DNA of 64,000 nucleotides, taken from positions 122,359,415 through 122,423,414 of the forward strand of contig NC_089979.1 of NCBI RefSeq assembly GCF_036417845.1. The letters run 5' to 3'. The translations under genes were made by a program, and so were the position numbers. Below, piece after piece: positions 27,201 through 38,364 of the stretch. The stretch is from Apteryx mantelli. Taxonomy: Eukaryota > Chordata > Aves > Apterygiformes > Apterygidae. The notes under the pieces are model-generated. The model ran no database searches. It was not told where the DNA came from and worked only from the letters and a program-made list of their open reading frames with translations. Position 1 is the first letter of the stretch. The number at the start of each line of letters is the position of its first letter.

Positions 27201-28999
27201 CTGTGGTTGTATAAGGAGATGGAGCAGTGTCTACTGTGTATCCTGTGCAGATGGGATATGATAAACACACTGCAGAAATGTGTCTGTAATGAACACTTTA
27301 TTCATATCAATGATATTTTAGTTTCTAGAGATTTGCTATTGATTATAGCAACTGGTATTCTGTATGAATCTGCCAATATTTGTCTTTTGACTCCAAATAT
27401 TTTTGTTCAATGGTAGAAAAAGCAATAAACTCTTCTTGGGGCTGTCAACAATCCAGCTCATTTGTCATTTTTAAGTGGACACCTGAGACAGACTCTGTCC
27501 CAGCAAAGCAAACCAATACACTCAGTTACACTAAATGCATTAAAGGATACTTGAAGGGGGAGAAGAAAAAGGTGCTGCAGGAAAAGAAGTGATAGAAAGA
27601 AGAGGTATGTATGCTACAGGCAAGGAATCAGGAGGAATGGAAGGAATGGTTAGCATGGTGGAGGCTGGGGAAAATGGCAGCAAGCTTAAATTACTCCTTA
27701 GAATTGAGGAAGGAATGGTGAAATTAGGTGAAGGGAGCTATGAAAGGAATGACAGTGCTGAAGAAGAGCCAAAGAGGTTGTCTTAGGGTAAAAAGAAGAT
27801 AAAGTAGTGGATCTAAGAAGGGCACCCTGGGTAAAAGCAGAAGGACTGATGAGGAAACCAGTTACCAGGCCATAGACACTGAGCAGGCCTGGATGGGAAT
27901 CTTGTTTCTGGTCCACTTGATTCAGGATCAATGTTCTGGACTTTAAAAGCAGCTGGAGCTGCTGACAGCTAGCACTGAAATATTACCTGAACAGCATACT
28001 TAAGTCCTAAAAATCTCAAAAATGTCTTTGAAGGCAAGAACACTCACATCTGAATTCACAGTCTGTTGTTCATTTTGTACCTGTGTAAGAAGGCCCCTAC
28101 TAGGAACCTCCCTCTAGGGAGGTCCACACTCTGTGTGCATGTTACCACAAGGCTCTTTGGTAGTAGGGTACCTGCTGGGCTCACAGCTGCTTGGCACAGG
28201 GTTTGAGAAACGCACAGTGAGATGAGACATTGTGCCTCACTGCATGAGTGAAGGGAGAGACTGGGGTGGGTCAGAGGTGTTTCAGCAGGAGCAGTCACTG
28301 TTTCCCTTGTCTGACAGGTGAGGCATGGGAGAAACTGTGAGGCGATGTCTTTTGGATACCTTCAGACCCATGGATAAAGAACTTCCAAAGCAGGAATGCA
28401 GGCATCCGGACTGCTTTTCAGACACTTGCATGTCTCAGTCTACATTTCCTTGGCCTCTTTTCTGAGTGAGGCAAAGGAAACACTAAGTTTTCTCTGGTCT
28501 TTGTTGAGAGCCCATGTGGTCATGAGCAGCTTAGCTGTTCCAGCGGCAACTCTGTCAGCAGGCAGGCTGAGTGCAGCTAGAGCTAGATCATACTGCATTT
28601 TCCTGTTGCTCCCTGGGAGACACTATGCAGGACAGACCTGCACTTTTGGAATAAATAGGTGTTGCATGAGAACATATGACCTGGAATCAGCCTCTGTCCT
28701 TCCCAAAGGACTTTGGATGCCTTCTTTTTAAAGATTTGGCACATTTCTGAAGTGACATGTGATGTACTGCATGAAATAGGGCCTCTGGCTTTGTTGGCAA
28801 AACTCAAAGCATGATAGAAGTGCCTATTTGTAGTTCTTCACTGTGCCTGACCCTCTCCAGAGTACATTTCATGGTACCTAGTGTGTGCTCAATTGGGCAG
28901 TGGCTCTGAGCATGACTAGAGCTCATTGCTACAGTAGGAAGGACCTTTGGTGAGGCAGGAGGAACACATGGGTGATGTCTGAAGCCAGCAGGAATCAGG
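12294..28999. other. Intergenic sequence, A+T-moderate, no gene seen
   Basis: No ORF in this stretch has protein-like composition plus splice signals. I see one compound microsatellite (14101) and no clear CR1, LTR or tRNA. A possible old repeat word lies near 18430. Confidence 0.7.
14101..14142. repeat. TA/CA/TG-rich microsatellite
   Basis: (AT)6 followed by short ACAC and ATGTATGT runs, a compound simple repeat. Confidence 0.85.
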
Positions 29000-29910
29000 C
29001 TCTGAACTTGCTGACAGGGCATTTATTTGGCTGCCAGAGGCTAGCTGGGTCAGTGCAGGGGGCAAATGCCAGATATGTTGGAGAGGGACAATGGCTGATA
29101 CTGTAGCAGGTAAGGCACTCTATTTCTCTGGCTGTGGAGATGTCAAGCCTGGCACTGCTTCCAAGGTGGAAGGAGTCACAGACGACAGCCTGGGGCACAG
29201 AAGAGCTGGGGTGCCCAGAGCCTTTAATCTTGACTCACTGAGGGCTCTTCTACACCTTGGAACCACAGGTGGCTGTCGGAGTTGACCAAGAGAAGCAGAG
29301 AGCATCAGGGGAGAGATCAGGCAGGTGTAGCCTCAGAGGACCTCTCAGGACTAGCTAGAAGCAGAGATCTGGACCAGCAGGGCTTGCTCCTAAGCAGGTA
29401 CATTGTGGGAGAGGCAGGATCTTCTGATGCTTCCTGCTGCTGAAGGTTTTGGAGATGTGTGGGGGGAGAGGGACTGGTTCATTGGCATTCCTCTGGTCTG
29501 TGAGCTCCTCAGGCTATACAGGAAGGCAGCCTGGCTCTTTGGGACAGAGGAAACGAAGGACAGGGAAAGTCTTTGAGGAGAGGTTCCCAGCTTGGTGGTG
29601 TAGAAGTAGCCCTGAAACTCCTCCCAGGCTTGCAAGGCCACCTTCCCTTGCTGTAGAGCTAGAGGTAGAGGCAGTGCTGACACCATGGCTAGGGAGGGGG
29701 TTCAGAGGCACATGTAAGGAAGTGCCCCATTTTTTGCCCCTTTCCAGATGGGGAGATTTGCCTTTTCTGCCTCAGAGATGCAAGGAACCCCAAGGTAGGA
29801 AGAAGGAAAGGGGACTGCAAGAGCATCACTGTCGGGGGGGGCCAGGAGTGAGCCAAGAGGCCTGTGTTTTTTTTGTTGGAGTAATGGCAGGAAGGACAGC
29901 AGAACCTTCC

Positions 29911-29935
29911 TTTCTCTCTCTCTCTCTCTCTCTTT
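29911..29935 (+). repeat. (CT)n microsatellite
   Basis: An uninterrupted run of about 11 CT dinucleotides inside the GC-rich block. Confidence 0.9.
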
Positions 29936-30415
29936 TGGGTTCAGGGCACCTGCAGAAGAGAAAGTTTCAGTGGAGATGGAAGTGGCTAGGTGGCTCTGGA
30001 GTGGATGTTGCTCCTTTAGGCTCTAGGAGGGAATCCCCTGATGCTGTATGGCTGCAGCTCTCCCTGCAATGGAGACCTTCCTGTCCCTGTCAGCAAGGAG
30101 GAGGCCAAGGGCATTTGGGAGCAGGACTGGCAGGAGGAGGTGAGGGGCTGTGACACAAACACAACCCTAGGGAATGGAGGATTTCTCCCCACAGCCAAGG
30201 AACAATGGGAGGGTCTCCTTTTTGGCTGTCTCTCCTAGAGGCCTAACTGTGGGTTTTGCTGATTGCACAGGGTTAGAACAAGCCTCAGAACCAACATCCC
30301 TGCTTGCCAGGGCAGCCGAGGGCTCTGTCCCTCAGATTTGTTCTTCGCACAGATTCTAGTGACATGGTGGTAGTGTCACAGAGGAGAATGCCATGACATG
30401 GGTTGCGGAGGTCAA

Positions 30416-30490
30416 TATATAAAGGCTTGCTGGTCTCCAGTCAGCACTAGGTTGGGAGGCAGCAACTCTGAGCAACCTGGTGAGGTGAGT
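30416..30490 (+). promoter_or_regulatory. Possible TATA promoter with short first exon and splice donor
   Basis: TATATAAAGG at 30416-30425 is followed about 30 bp on by a plausible start (near 30445). A GAG|GTGAGT consensus donor lies at 30484/30485. The arrangement resembles a TATA-driven gene with a short non-coding first exon. No downstream coding exon was recognised, so this could be an lncRNA, an old LTR remnant, or chance. Confidence 0.22.
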
Positions 30491-31102
30491 GAGGGTAGCT
30501 GCCCTGCAGCAGCATGGCTTGGGGAGGGGTAGGGAGCTGGGGGCCTGGGTGGGAGGGAAAGGACAGAGCGGGAGACATTCCCACATATCGAGCACCTTGC
30601 AGAGCTCAAGTGCTGTCAGCCTCTGCTGCCCATCATCACTGCCCCTCTACTGTTATGCAATGGAGCTTTGGGGACCCCTTGCCTTTGCTTGAGGCTTGGA
30701 GAGCCCAGGAGCAGGGGAATAGAGGGGCTTAGCAGAGATTGTTGAGGGAGGAAGCAGGTTCCCATGCCTCTGAGACACTGTGCTGGAGGCACACCCTTGT
30801 CCTGCTTCTTCCTCAGGGTTGGCAGAGAAGCCTCCAGAGGAGAAACCCCAGCCCAGCTGTGGCAAGGACTTTTCAGAGCTCTCAGGACACATCTGTATTG
30901 TGTCCGCCATGAAGTGGAAGGCCCCCAAGTTGAGGGAGGATAGTGAGAGTGAAGTATCCCAACAGCTCCCTGAAACCAGAGGCCAGGCAAAGGTGTTTTA
31001 GAGGCATTTTGTGTGCAGCTGCAAGTGGTGGCAGTGGTAGGCATGTGCTTCCCAAGAGCTCCATTGCAGGGCCTGTCTTATTCTCAACAACGGAGGCTTG
31101 TT

Positions 31103-31150
31103 GTGTGGGGAGGGAAGCATGGGGAGGGAAGGCTGTGTGGGGAGGGAAGG
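31103..31150 (+). repeat. G-rich tandem repeat with G-quadruplex potential
   Basis: Three near-copies of a unit like TGTGGGGAGGGAAG, the first at 31103 and the third at 31135. 31107-31128 has four G-runs of three or more separated by short loops, which meets the usual G-quadruplex pattern. Confidence 0.75.
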
Positions 31151-33109
31151 TACTGCCCAGAGCTTGCTGGGGGCCAAGAGGCCAAGGAGTAAAGGGAAAG
31201 GCAGGGGCAGGAAGCCTCTGAGGCTGGTGGGAACTCAAAGGAGCCTTGCTTTGGGCCAGAGAGCGGCATGGTATGGTAGAGAAGTGGGCTGGTGAGGGGA
31301 TCTCAGTGGGAGCATGGGATGTGCAGTGGAGTGGACAGAGCCAGCTGTGAAGGCAAAATCCCAAGCCTTATGGGAAGGCACTCTGACTCCTGACACCCAG
31401 GTACACCCTTCCGCAGGCTGTCTGCCCCCTCCTGCCCTCCTGGATGCCTGTTGTAACCCACATCCTGGCAATGCCCACTTCCCCTCCAAGGCCCTGCAGG
31501 GGCCCACAGGGGCACGCATGTATGTGTGTAGGTGTGAAATCCCAGGAGTTGGCCTTGCTGAGAAAGAAGTGATGTCTTGGTGATTATGACCTGTGGAGGG
31601 ATTTGTTCTTCCCTGAGCTTTCCCAGCTGCTTTTCTTCAAACTGGAGCCAGCTACTCACTCTCAAAGTTCTTAGGGCCTCCGTGATCACACACCTGTTTG
31701 CTTCCCAAGGCCATGGCAACGGCCACTGTGCTCCTCGTGTGCTGCCAGAGGGACCCACCACCAACACACCTCCATGGGAGATGCCACAGGCCCATGGGAG
31801 TGCAATGGCTGTGCTGGCTGGGGCACTGGTAAGAGACTGAGGACCTGGGTGCCATGGCTAGAGCTGGGGGCCAGGCAGGGCCTGGCAGGGGGTGGTCAGG
31901 CTTGGGGGTGATGGAGCCTCTCTACCTCCAGGACGGTCAGGGGGCACCGCTCTGACCTCTCCATCCCCAGGGAGTGTGGGGCAGATCTTTGATGACAAGA
32001 GGAGCACAGAACACTGGTGCCCAGGCAGCTGCACATGGGTCTGGCAGCTGGGTGAGGAGCAGGGCTGCAGGGACCCCCTGCTGCAGCAGTGGCCTCAGGC
32101 TTGGTAATTAGGCCAGGAAGGGGCAGGGGCAGAGGCGTCTTCTTAGAAGTCTCATCTGACAGAGAGAAGTTTGTGTTTAATGCCGACGACTCCCATGGCC
32201 CTGCGGCCTTTCCCATCCCACTATCCACTGCCCAGTGAGCGGCTGCAGATGGAGAAGCCTGGGCTGTCTTGGCCACAGCTGCTTTGGCGGATCATGCTGG
32301 GGGTCTGGCACATCAGCCTGCTCCTGGCCTTGCCCTGCACAAACTCAAATCCCAACGAAAACCATTGGGGTGAAGCACAGGGAGACACTCCCTCCCCATA
32401 CACTGTCCTCCAGCTCCTCCAACCCCATAGAGGGGAGGTCCAGCACACCAGGGTGCCTCAAGCACAGGGAGAGCAGTAGGGTCTAGGGTTTAGAGCAGGC
32501 ATAGGGGATCTCCAGCTTCTGAGGTATCTGGCGATGTGAAGGCAATGAGGCTGAGGTGCTTGAGCTGGGAGAGGTGGGAGCTGGAAACCCGGCTTTCCTG
32601 GGAGAGCAGTGGGGGTAGGGGTTGGAGCTGAGGTGTATTCAGAGTTTCTGGCTTCCCTCCCTTGCTGGCAGGGTTTTGGGCAGCAAGACACCTGGGTTCC
32701 TGGGAAGGCTGCATGAGCTAGAGCCCCTGGAAAGGAAGTCGGTGCTTTTTGCCAGAATGCTAGTTTAAAATATGACTCCGTTCGTTTTTAAATGCCTGGT
32801 TCTCATCTGGAAAAAATGCAGTTGTCCTTGAAAATGGATGCATGAAGGTGGATCTCAATAGCTCAACAGAAACCAGTTTCCATCTGTGTTACTGCACGGA
32901 TGCAGGAAAGGACAAACACCTTCTTTCTGATTTGTGTGTGCTGTGATGAGTGAAAAGGTGAATTTGTGCAAATCCAGGCCCACAGGGAGCTCCCCGGAGT
33001 GATGGACTTCTCCAAGCAGGTGGGGGAGTAGGGTGGCCCCATGGGCTTGCCAGGCACCATCAGGGAGGATATAAAGGAGTGGCTTGCATGGATGGAGCTT
33101 TGCCTTCGG

Positions 33110-33623
33110 ACATGTGATGAACCAGGAGAAACCTTGTGAGTAAGGGTCAGAGGACAGATCTGCACAGGTGATTTTGTAGCTGGTGACTGCTATGGACCTC
33201 CTGAGCAAGTACAGGAGGCAGATGAAGCCTTCTGTAGGCAGCTGGAGAAAGCCTCACAGTCACAGGCCCTGGTACTCATGGGTGACTTTAATCACCCTGA
33301 TATCTGCTTGAAGGGCAATATGACTGGGTGCAAGCAATCCAGGAGATTTCTGAAACACATTGAAGACAATTTCTTGATGCAGGGGAGACTAGGGAGAGAT
33401 GCTCTGTTAGCCATGCTACTTGCAAGCAAGGAAGAACTGGTGCAAGATGTACAACCCTGGCTGCAATGAACATGAGACTGTGAAGTTTACGATCCTGAGA
33501 GGAGCGAGAAAGACAAGCAGAGTAATTACAACACTGGCATTCAGAAGAACAGATTAGACCTGCTTTGCACAGGGGCTGGACTAGATGATCTCCCAGCCTG
33601 AATTATGATGCTATGATTCTGTG
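33110..33623 (+). mobile_element. CR1 retrotransposon fragment: endonuclease domain joined to 3' tail
   Basis: The translation from about 33170 reads FVAGDCYGPPEQVQEADEAF, then MGDFNHPDICLKGN and KQSRRFLKHIEDNF, typical of the apurinic-like endonuclease domain of CR1 ORF2 (GDFNHPDI is the hallmark). Frameshifted remnants (HETVKFTILRGARK) continue to about 33560. Then, without any reverse-transcriptase domain, the sequence jumps to the CR1 3' tail, GGGGCTGGACTAGATGATCTC, ending in ATTCTGTG at 33623. An internal deletion of the RT region has therefore occurred. The 5' boundary is uncertain. Confidence 0.88.
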
Positions 33624-34295
33624 ATTGCCAGTAGTACATTTTGCAGCAGCTGCTCTCCCTTTGCAGAGGTCAGGAGTGGGAGTAAGGGCATGGTGAGTGC
33701 AGTGGGCACACAGTGATGTACAGACTTCCTGGGAAGTGTTTTCCGAGAGCGCAAAGCCAGCTGCTCTGTGACTAGAACAATGTTTGATGGATGCTTGTGT
33801 TCCGTGTTGAAATGAGGGCAACATCTTTCTGCCTTTCCTACCACCCTCAGCACTACCTGGCAGGGGCTGGGCCAACTGGGAGCCTGGTGCTGGCTCCCTC
33901 AGGGCAGCATTGCTGCCAAAGCAGGCTGTCCTTAGAAACACAGATGCCCAGAGCAGATTTGAGCAGAACATCTAATAAAAAGGGTATCCTGCAAATATGC
34001 CTGGGTCTCTGCTGCCTCCAAATTGCCCCATGATTTTTCCCATCACCTAGATTGCATAGAGGAGTCCCTACACCCCTGCAGCCTGCTGGGGCAGGGTGAC
34101 AGAAGAGCAGGAATACACCTTCTGTCAGGTAATATCAGGAGGGAGCAAAGAGAAAGATTTCCTCTTTTGTGGGAGACAGGAATCAGATGCAAAGAGCTTG
34201 TTTATAGATTTAAGCACTCCCCTACCACTCCTCAGCTTTTACCAGTACCATTTCTTCCACAAAGGAGGATGCACGCAATATAAGAGGAAAGCTCT
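33624..34295. other. Spacer between CR1 fragment and tRNA gene
   Basis: No identifiable feature. Short ORFs on both strands look like chance. Confidence 0.6.
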
Positions 34296-34368
34296 TGCCT
34301 GAACAGGGGCTTGAACCCTGGACCCTCAGATTAAAAGTCTGATGCTCTTCCAACTGAGCTATCCAGGC
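34296..34368 (-). tRNA. tRNA-Lys (anticodon TTT), intact fold, weak terminator
   Basis: The - strand folds as a full cloverleaf. The acceptor stem GCCTGGA/TTCAGGC pairs over 7 bp with one G-T. The D stem is GCTC/GAGC with G18G19 kept. The anticodon stem is TCAGA/TCTGA around CTTTTAA, and the T stem is CAGGG/CCCTG. It differs from the vertebrate tRNA-Lys-TTT I remember at the D loop (GGAA for GGTA), the T loop (TTCAAGC for TTCAAGT) and the discriminator (A, where I recall G). It has no intron, no encoded CCA and no A tail, so it is not a retrocopy. No TTTT run occurs within about 50 nt downstream, only TTT, so function is uncertain. Confidence 0.85.
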
Positions 34369-37300
34369 TCTCTGAAGAAGAAAATAGAGCCTAGCTCAGG
34401 AGCCCAGTACTAATTACCAGTAGCTGGGCTTTCTAATCAGGTCAACAGAGAGAGAATGAAATCCTGGGATCAGCAATTAATTAATACCTTGAAAGGCTGA
34501 CTTGGTTAAGATTTCTCTTTTGCATTTTTGTTCAGATGCGGGTCCTTGCTGCCAGGCTGGATGTCAGGCCCGCAGCCTCAGGAGGAGTCCCGCTCCCCAC
34601 TCAACAGCGCAGGACAGAGGCAGAAACACCATGGCTCTTTCAAGGTAAAACCCCAGGCCAGATGGCTGTTAAAAAACCACTAACCCCCAGGAAAAGGAAT
34701 AAAGAAACTGGCAGTTTCCAAACAATCCCCCCAAAAGCTGCTCAGGGCTCAGGTTGCTGTGAATCTTGCACTAATGTTACTCACACAACTTCAAAGCAGT
34801 GTGTAAGCACTACACAGCTTTTCTCCCTGCCAGTCTATTAACATCCTAAGCTCAGCACGGACAAACTCTCGTTCTTTTTAGAAATGTTAAAGAGCCTAGG
34901 AAAACTCTCATTCAGACATCCATTTACCTATTTTTAATGTTTATGCTTTTCATAAACTACAGAAAGCCCAAGTACTTACGCCTCCCCCAATCTTGGGTAT
35001 CATATTTGGTGAAAGATGTATTTTCACTGGCAGAGAGATGCGAATGTCATATTTACAGGGAGGCACCGCATGATTTCCCTCCCACAGGTTTATACTTCCC
35101 TGCCTACCCACCCATCTAACTACTTCTCTGACTCCTCTCTGCAGGCCTACCTCAGGTAGGCTCATCTACCTACTGTATCTATTTACTGCTTCTGCCTTTA
35201 GCCCTCCTCCCCAGCTCTCTCTCTTCTGAAATGCAGAGACTCAGGTCTGTCCCTCTTTCAGGAAAAGGGAGAGAGAAAGAGATTAAATTTCTCTTTCAGG
35301 CTCTCCCTACTAAAAGAAGGAAGTCTGTCTGTCTGTCCCTGTGTCCCCGTGCACAGCCTGTCTGTCCTGGGGGAGATGTGGCACTCTGCCCTGGGGCACC
35401 TGCCCTGGAGAGGGGAGGGTGGGCAGATGGCCTGGTCCAGGCAGGGGCAGAGAGGGTTTTGGCAGGACACAGGCCCCTTGGGAACAGCACCGAGCACTTC
35501 CCAGCACCTGTTTTCACTGAGCAAGAGCCAGAGTCAGAGCCAGGCAGGGAGCTGCCCAGGCATGGGATCCCCACGCCTGCCCTGCTGCTGCACTGCCTCC
35601 ATCCGGGCAGCTCCACGGGCACCAGCAACATTTCTCTCCAGGACCAGACAGAGGTGGGAACAGGGGATGCTACTATTTCCCCAGAGGCTGGCAGCCCGCG
35701 AAAGGCAGTGGAGGAGACTCTGACGGCTTGATGGTGGTGACAATTAGTGACAAGGGGAAGAGTGACTAATGTGCTCATTTCTAGTCCAGCTCAGGCTCAG
35801 GCTCAGCTCTTGCCTGCACCACCTTCCACCACAGCTTGCCATTTACTGGCACCCTTTCTAGACAGCTCTTCTTACATAGTTTACAATTCAAGGATTTAAG
35901 TCAAACATATTCACACAACAGGTAACCTGGATTCCACTGACTGACACACAGTGACAGTTTCTGGAGATCCTCTGAGACATGGGGCTTTAAATTCAACAGG
36001 GATTGATCACTCTAGGGCAACAGGCTGTCATGCAGCATAACTCATAAAATGAGTAAATAATGAAATCATGGTTGGAAAGGCTAACAAGGAGAGCAGGTGA
36101 AAGGATAAGAAAAAGGATACTACGAAACAACAGAAATATTCCCTTGAGCAATTCAAATCCTATACTAGCCAACTGACCAGTCAGTACTTGTCAGCAGTTT
36201 CACCTCCTGTTACGGTTCCCCATTCTCATCTCGTCTCATCTCATCACACTTTCCCACTCATTCAATAACAAATTAATTTTCCAGGAGAGCAAATGGAAGA
36301 TCTGTGCTGAGATAATAAGCTCACAAAAGCAAAAATTACTTTGTGTCAGCTGAGTCAAAATTGAGGTAGGAGTCACCTTGTGCAAGAGGTTGGGCAACTC
36401 TCAGCCTTTGTGCGCAGCCAACTTAAATGGCAACACTTCACTTGGACCCTAGTCATTCCTTCAACGAAAATACCTATTCCCAGGCAATTTTACAGGCTGC
36501 AAAAACAGCAGCACAGCTGGAACAAATAATGACTATGGGAGACAAACCAAGTAAAAAATGTTACTGGCAAAAAACAGATCCATGGAGACAGGCAAACTCA
36601 GGAAACAAAAAGACAGGCCACCCATGAATAAAATGGATATTTTCTTTGATTAAAAAAAAAGAGCGTGGAAAAAAAGCCCTTTGGGGGAAGGTAAAGACAG
36701 AAAAGATCACTGGGGAAATATTAATGCCTAGGCTGTTGAATTGCTGCTGCATGACCCAGATGCACACATTTTCCTCTCACTGCTTAAAAGCTCCCTCCTC
36801 TATCTTCAGAACAGCCCATCTCTGAAATGCAAACCCGGGAGCGAGAGAACAAAACAATTATGATCATTACAGCTTCCACAAAATCGGTCATTAAAACACA
36901 TTTAACATCTCTTGAGACCGGAAGCCTACAATGTGGTCCATTCTTTCCTACTTGCTACTACAGTTTCATCCTTAATTAGGAATACCTCTTCAGCACCCTT
37001 CTTTGTTTTCACCTTATTGTGTGCTTCCATGCTATTTCTAAAGTTTCTCTGGAGTTTTTGCACACATTCAGGTACCTGATTAGTCCTGTCTCAGCAAGAC
37101 TTGAGGAGTTCCTCTAAGAAGGATTAAGACCTAACAGCTACAAATCACCATCCAGAGTGGTTTCTTTTAACTCAAGATCAAAGTACATTTTTTTTCCTGA
37201 CTGAAGACAATATTTTGTCTACTACAAACTACGCTATTTACACAACTACCTGTCAAATTCTTTAATTCCAAGCATTGGCGTTTTGAAGTACTTACCATGA

Positions 37301-38014
37301 CCTCATAATTTATAAGCTTACAAGTTTAAAAAAAAAAAAAAAAATTCTTGGGTTGAACTGGGTTAGACACAGTAGAGCATGAAGTCTGAGAGGAGGAACA
37401 AAGCAGTTTCCAGGTACATATTTGCACTTAGCGTTTAGCAACTATTAGCAGTCATGTACAATTCAAACTATATCCAACACTCACACCATCAGTCTATACT
37501 CTGATGTCTGATTTTGCTGCTTGTTTTCTTGTAGGAAGAAGTTAGAACTGACAAAAAAAAGTCTGGTTTGTAAACCCAAAGAGTCAAACTATTTGGACAT
37601 TTCCTTTTATAAGAATGGTATCTTCCAAACCAGAAATGACTGTTTATGACACTCAAAAGGCACATCCATAGACTATTTTGTGGTCATAACTTGCAGCTCA
37701 TGATGTCACTGGAGGTTGAAGGAAGAATGATGCATTTTAAGAGCTTGTTTTTAGTAGAAGATAGTTCAAGAACTGGGACAGAAAGCATATCTACCAGAAA
37801 TCGTGCAATTTACCTTCTTTGCTGTAACTAATTATTAAATAAAAAGTACCTTTTGCGGGAGGCTGGATAAAAGAGCAGTCATGTGGCCATGATGGAGGTA
37901 AGGGAGATAAGATTTGTAGAGCGATTAATAGAACTAACAGAGTTGTGGGAGGTACAATACAAGCTCCCAGTCATGCATACAGGCCCTTAGTTTTTGAGTC
38001 TCTCCCCACACCCA
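34369..38014. other. Intergenic sequence between tRNA-Lys and CR1
   Basis: Includes a GC-richer patch (about 35330-35730) with overlapping ORFs on both strands that are not protein-like, a small CTCAT repeat (about 36225-36245) and an A-run at 37328. No gene seen. Confidence 0.65.
37328..37344 (+). repeat. A homopolymer (17 nt)
   Basis: An uninterrupted A-run. No retroposed body is recognisable immediately 5' of it. Confidence 0.8.
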
Positions 38015-38364
38015 GGCTCAGGGGGGATCTCATCAATGATTATAAATACCTGATGGAAGGGTGTCAAGAAGACAGGGCCAGACTCTTTCCTGGGGTGCCC
38101 AGTGAGAGGACAAGAGTCAATGGGCACAAACTGAAATACAGGAAGGTCTGTCTGAACATAAGAAAACACTTCTTTACTGTGAGAGTGGTTGAACACAGGA
38201 ACGGGTTGCCCAGAGAAGTTGTGGAGTCTCAATCCTTGGAAATATTCAAAACCGACTGGACACGGTCCTGGGCAACCTGCTGTAAGTGACCCTGCTTGAG
38301 CAGAGGGTTGGACCAGATGATCTCCACAGGTCCCTGCCAGCCCCAACTATTCTGTGATTCTATG
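38015..38364 (+). mobile_element. CR1 retrotransposon, 5'-truncated 3' end
   Basis: Encodes a recognisable CR1 ORF2 C-terminal end, including LRGDLIND YKYL-type residues, CQEDRARLFP, NGHKLKYRK, RKHFFTVRVVEH and LPREVVESQSLEIFKT. This is followed by the 3' UTR with GGTTGGACCAGATGATCTC and the terminal octamers ATTCTGTG ATTCTATG (38349-38364). The 5' side is truncated, as in most CR1 copies. The reading frame stays open over about 90 residues with few lesions, so the copy is not among the oldest. The left boundary is approximate. Confidence 0.93.

Larger units (their letters stand above)
29000..32750. other. GC-rich, G-skewed block without recognisable gene
   Basis: Base composition changes clearly from both flanks: G-rich + strand with many GGAGG and TGGG words. 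The longest ORF in the window (234 aa, 29449-30153) lies here, but it crosses a (CT)n repeat, is low-complexity and has an equally open opposite strand, so I treat it as chance. The block contains the possible TATA element and the G-rich tandem repeat. Confidence 0.6.

Noticed and set aside
29449-30153. 234-aa ORF, the longest in the window
   Set aside because: It crosses a (CT)n repeat, is low-complexity and G-rich, has competing open frames on the other strand, and shows no domain residues. Long chance ORFs are expected in GC-rich DNA.
33278-33469. 63-aa ORF beginning MGDFNHPDI as a host gene
   Set aside because: This is the CR1 endonuclease domain remnant, not a cellular gene.
35231-35778. 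Overlapping 124-166 aa ORFs on both strands
   Set aside because: Stop-poor GC-rich patch with both strands open. No family resemblance or splice structure.
37945-38289. 114-aa ORF as a host gene
   Set aside because: Its residues are the CR1 ORF2 C-terminus, so it is part of the retrotransposon.
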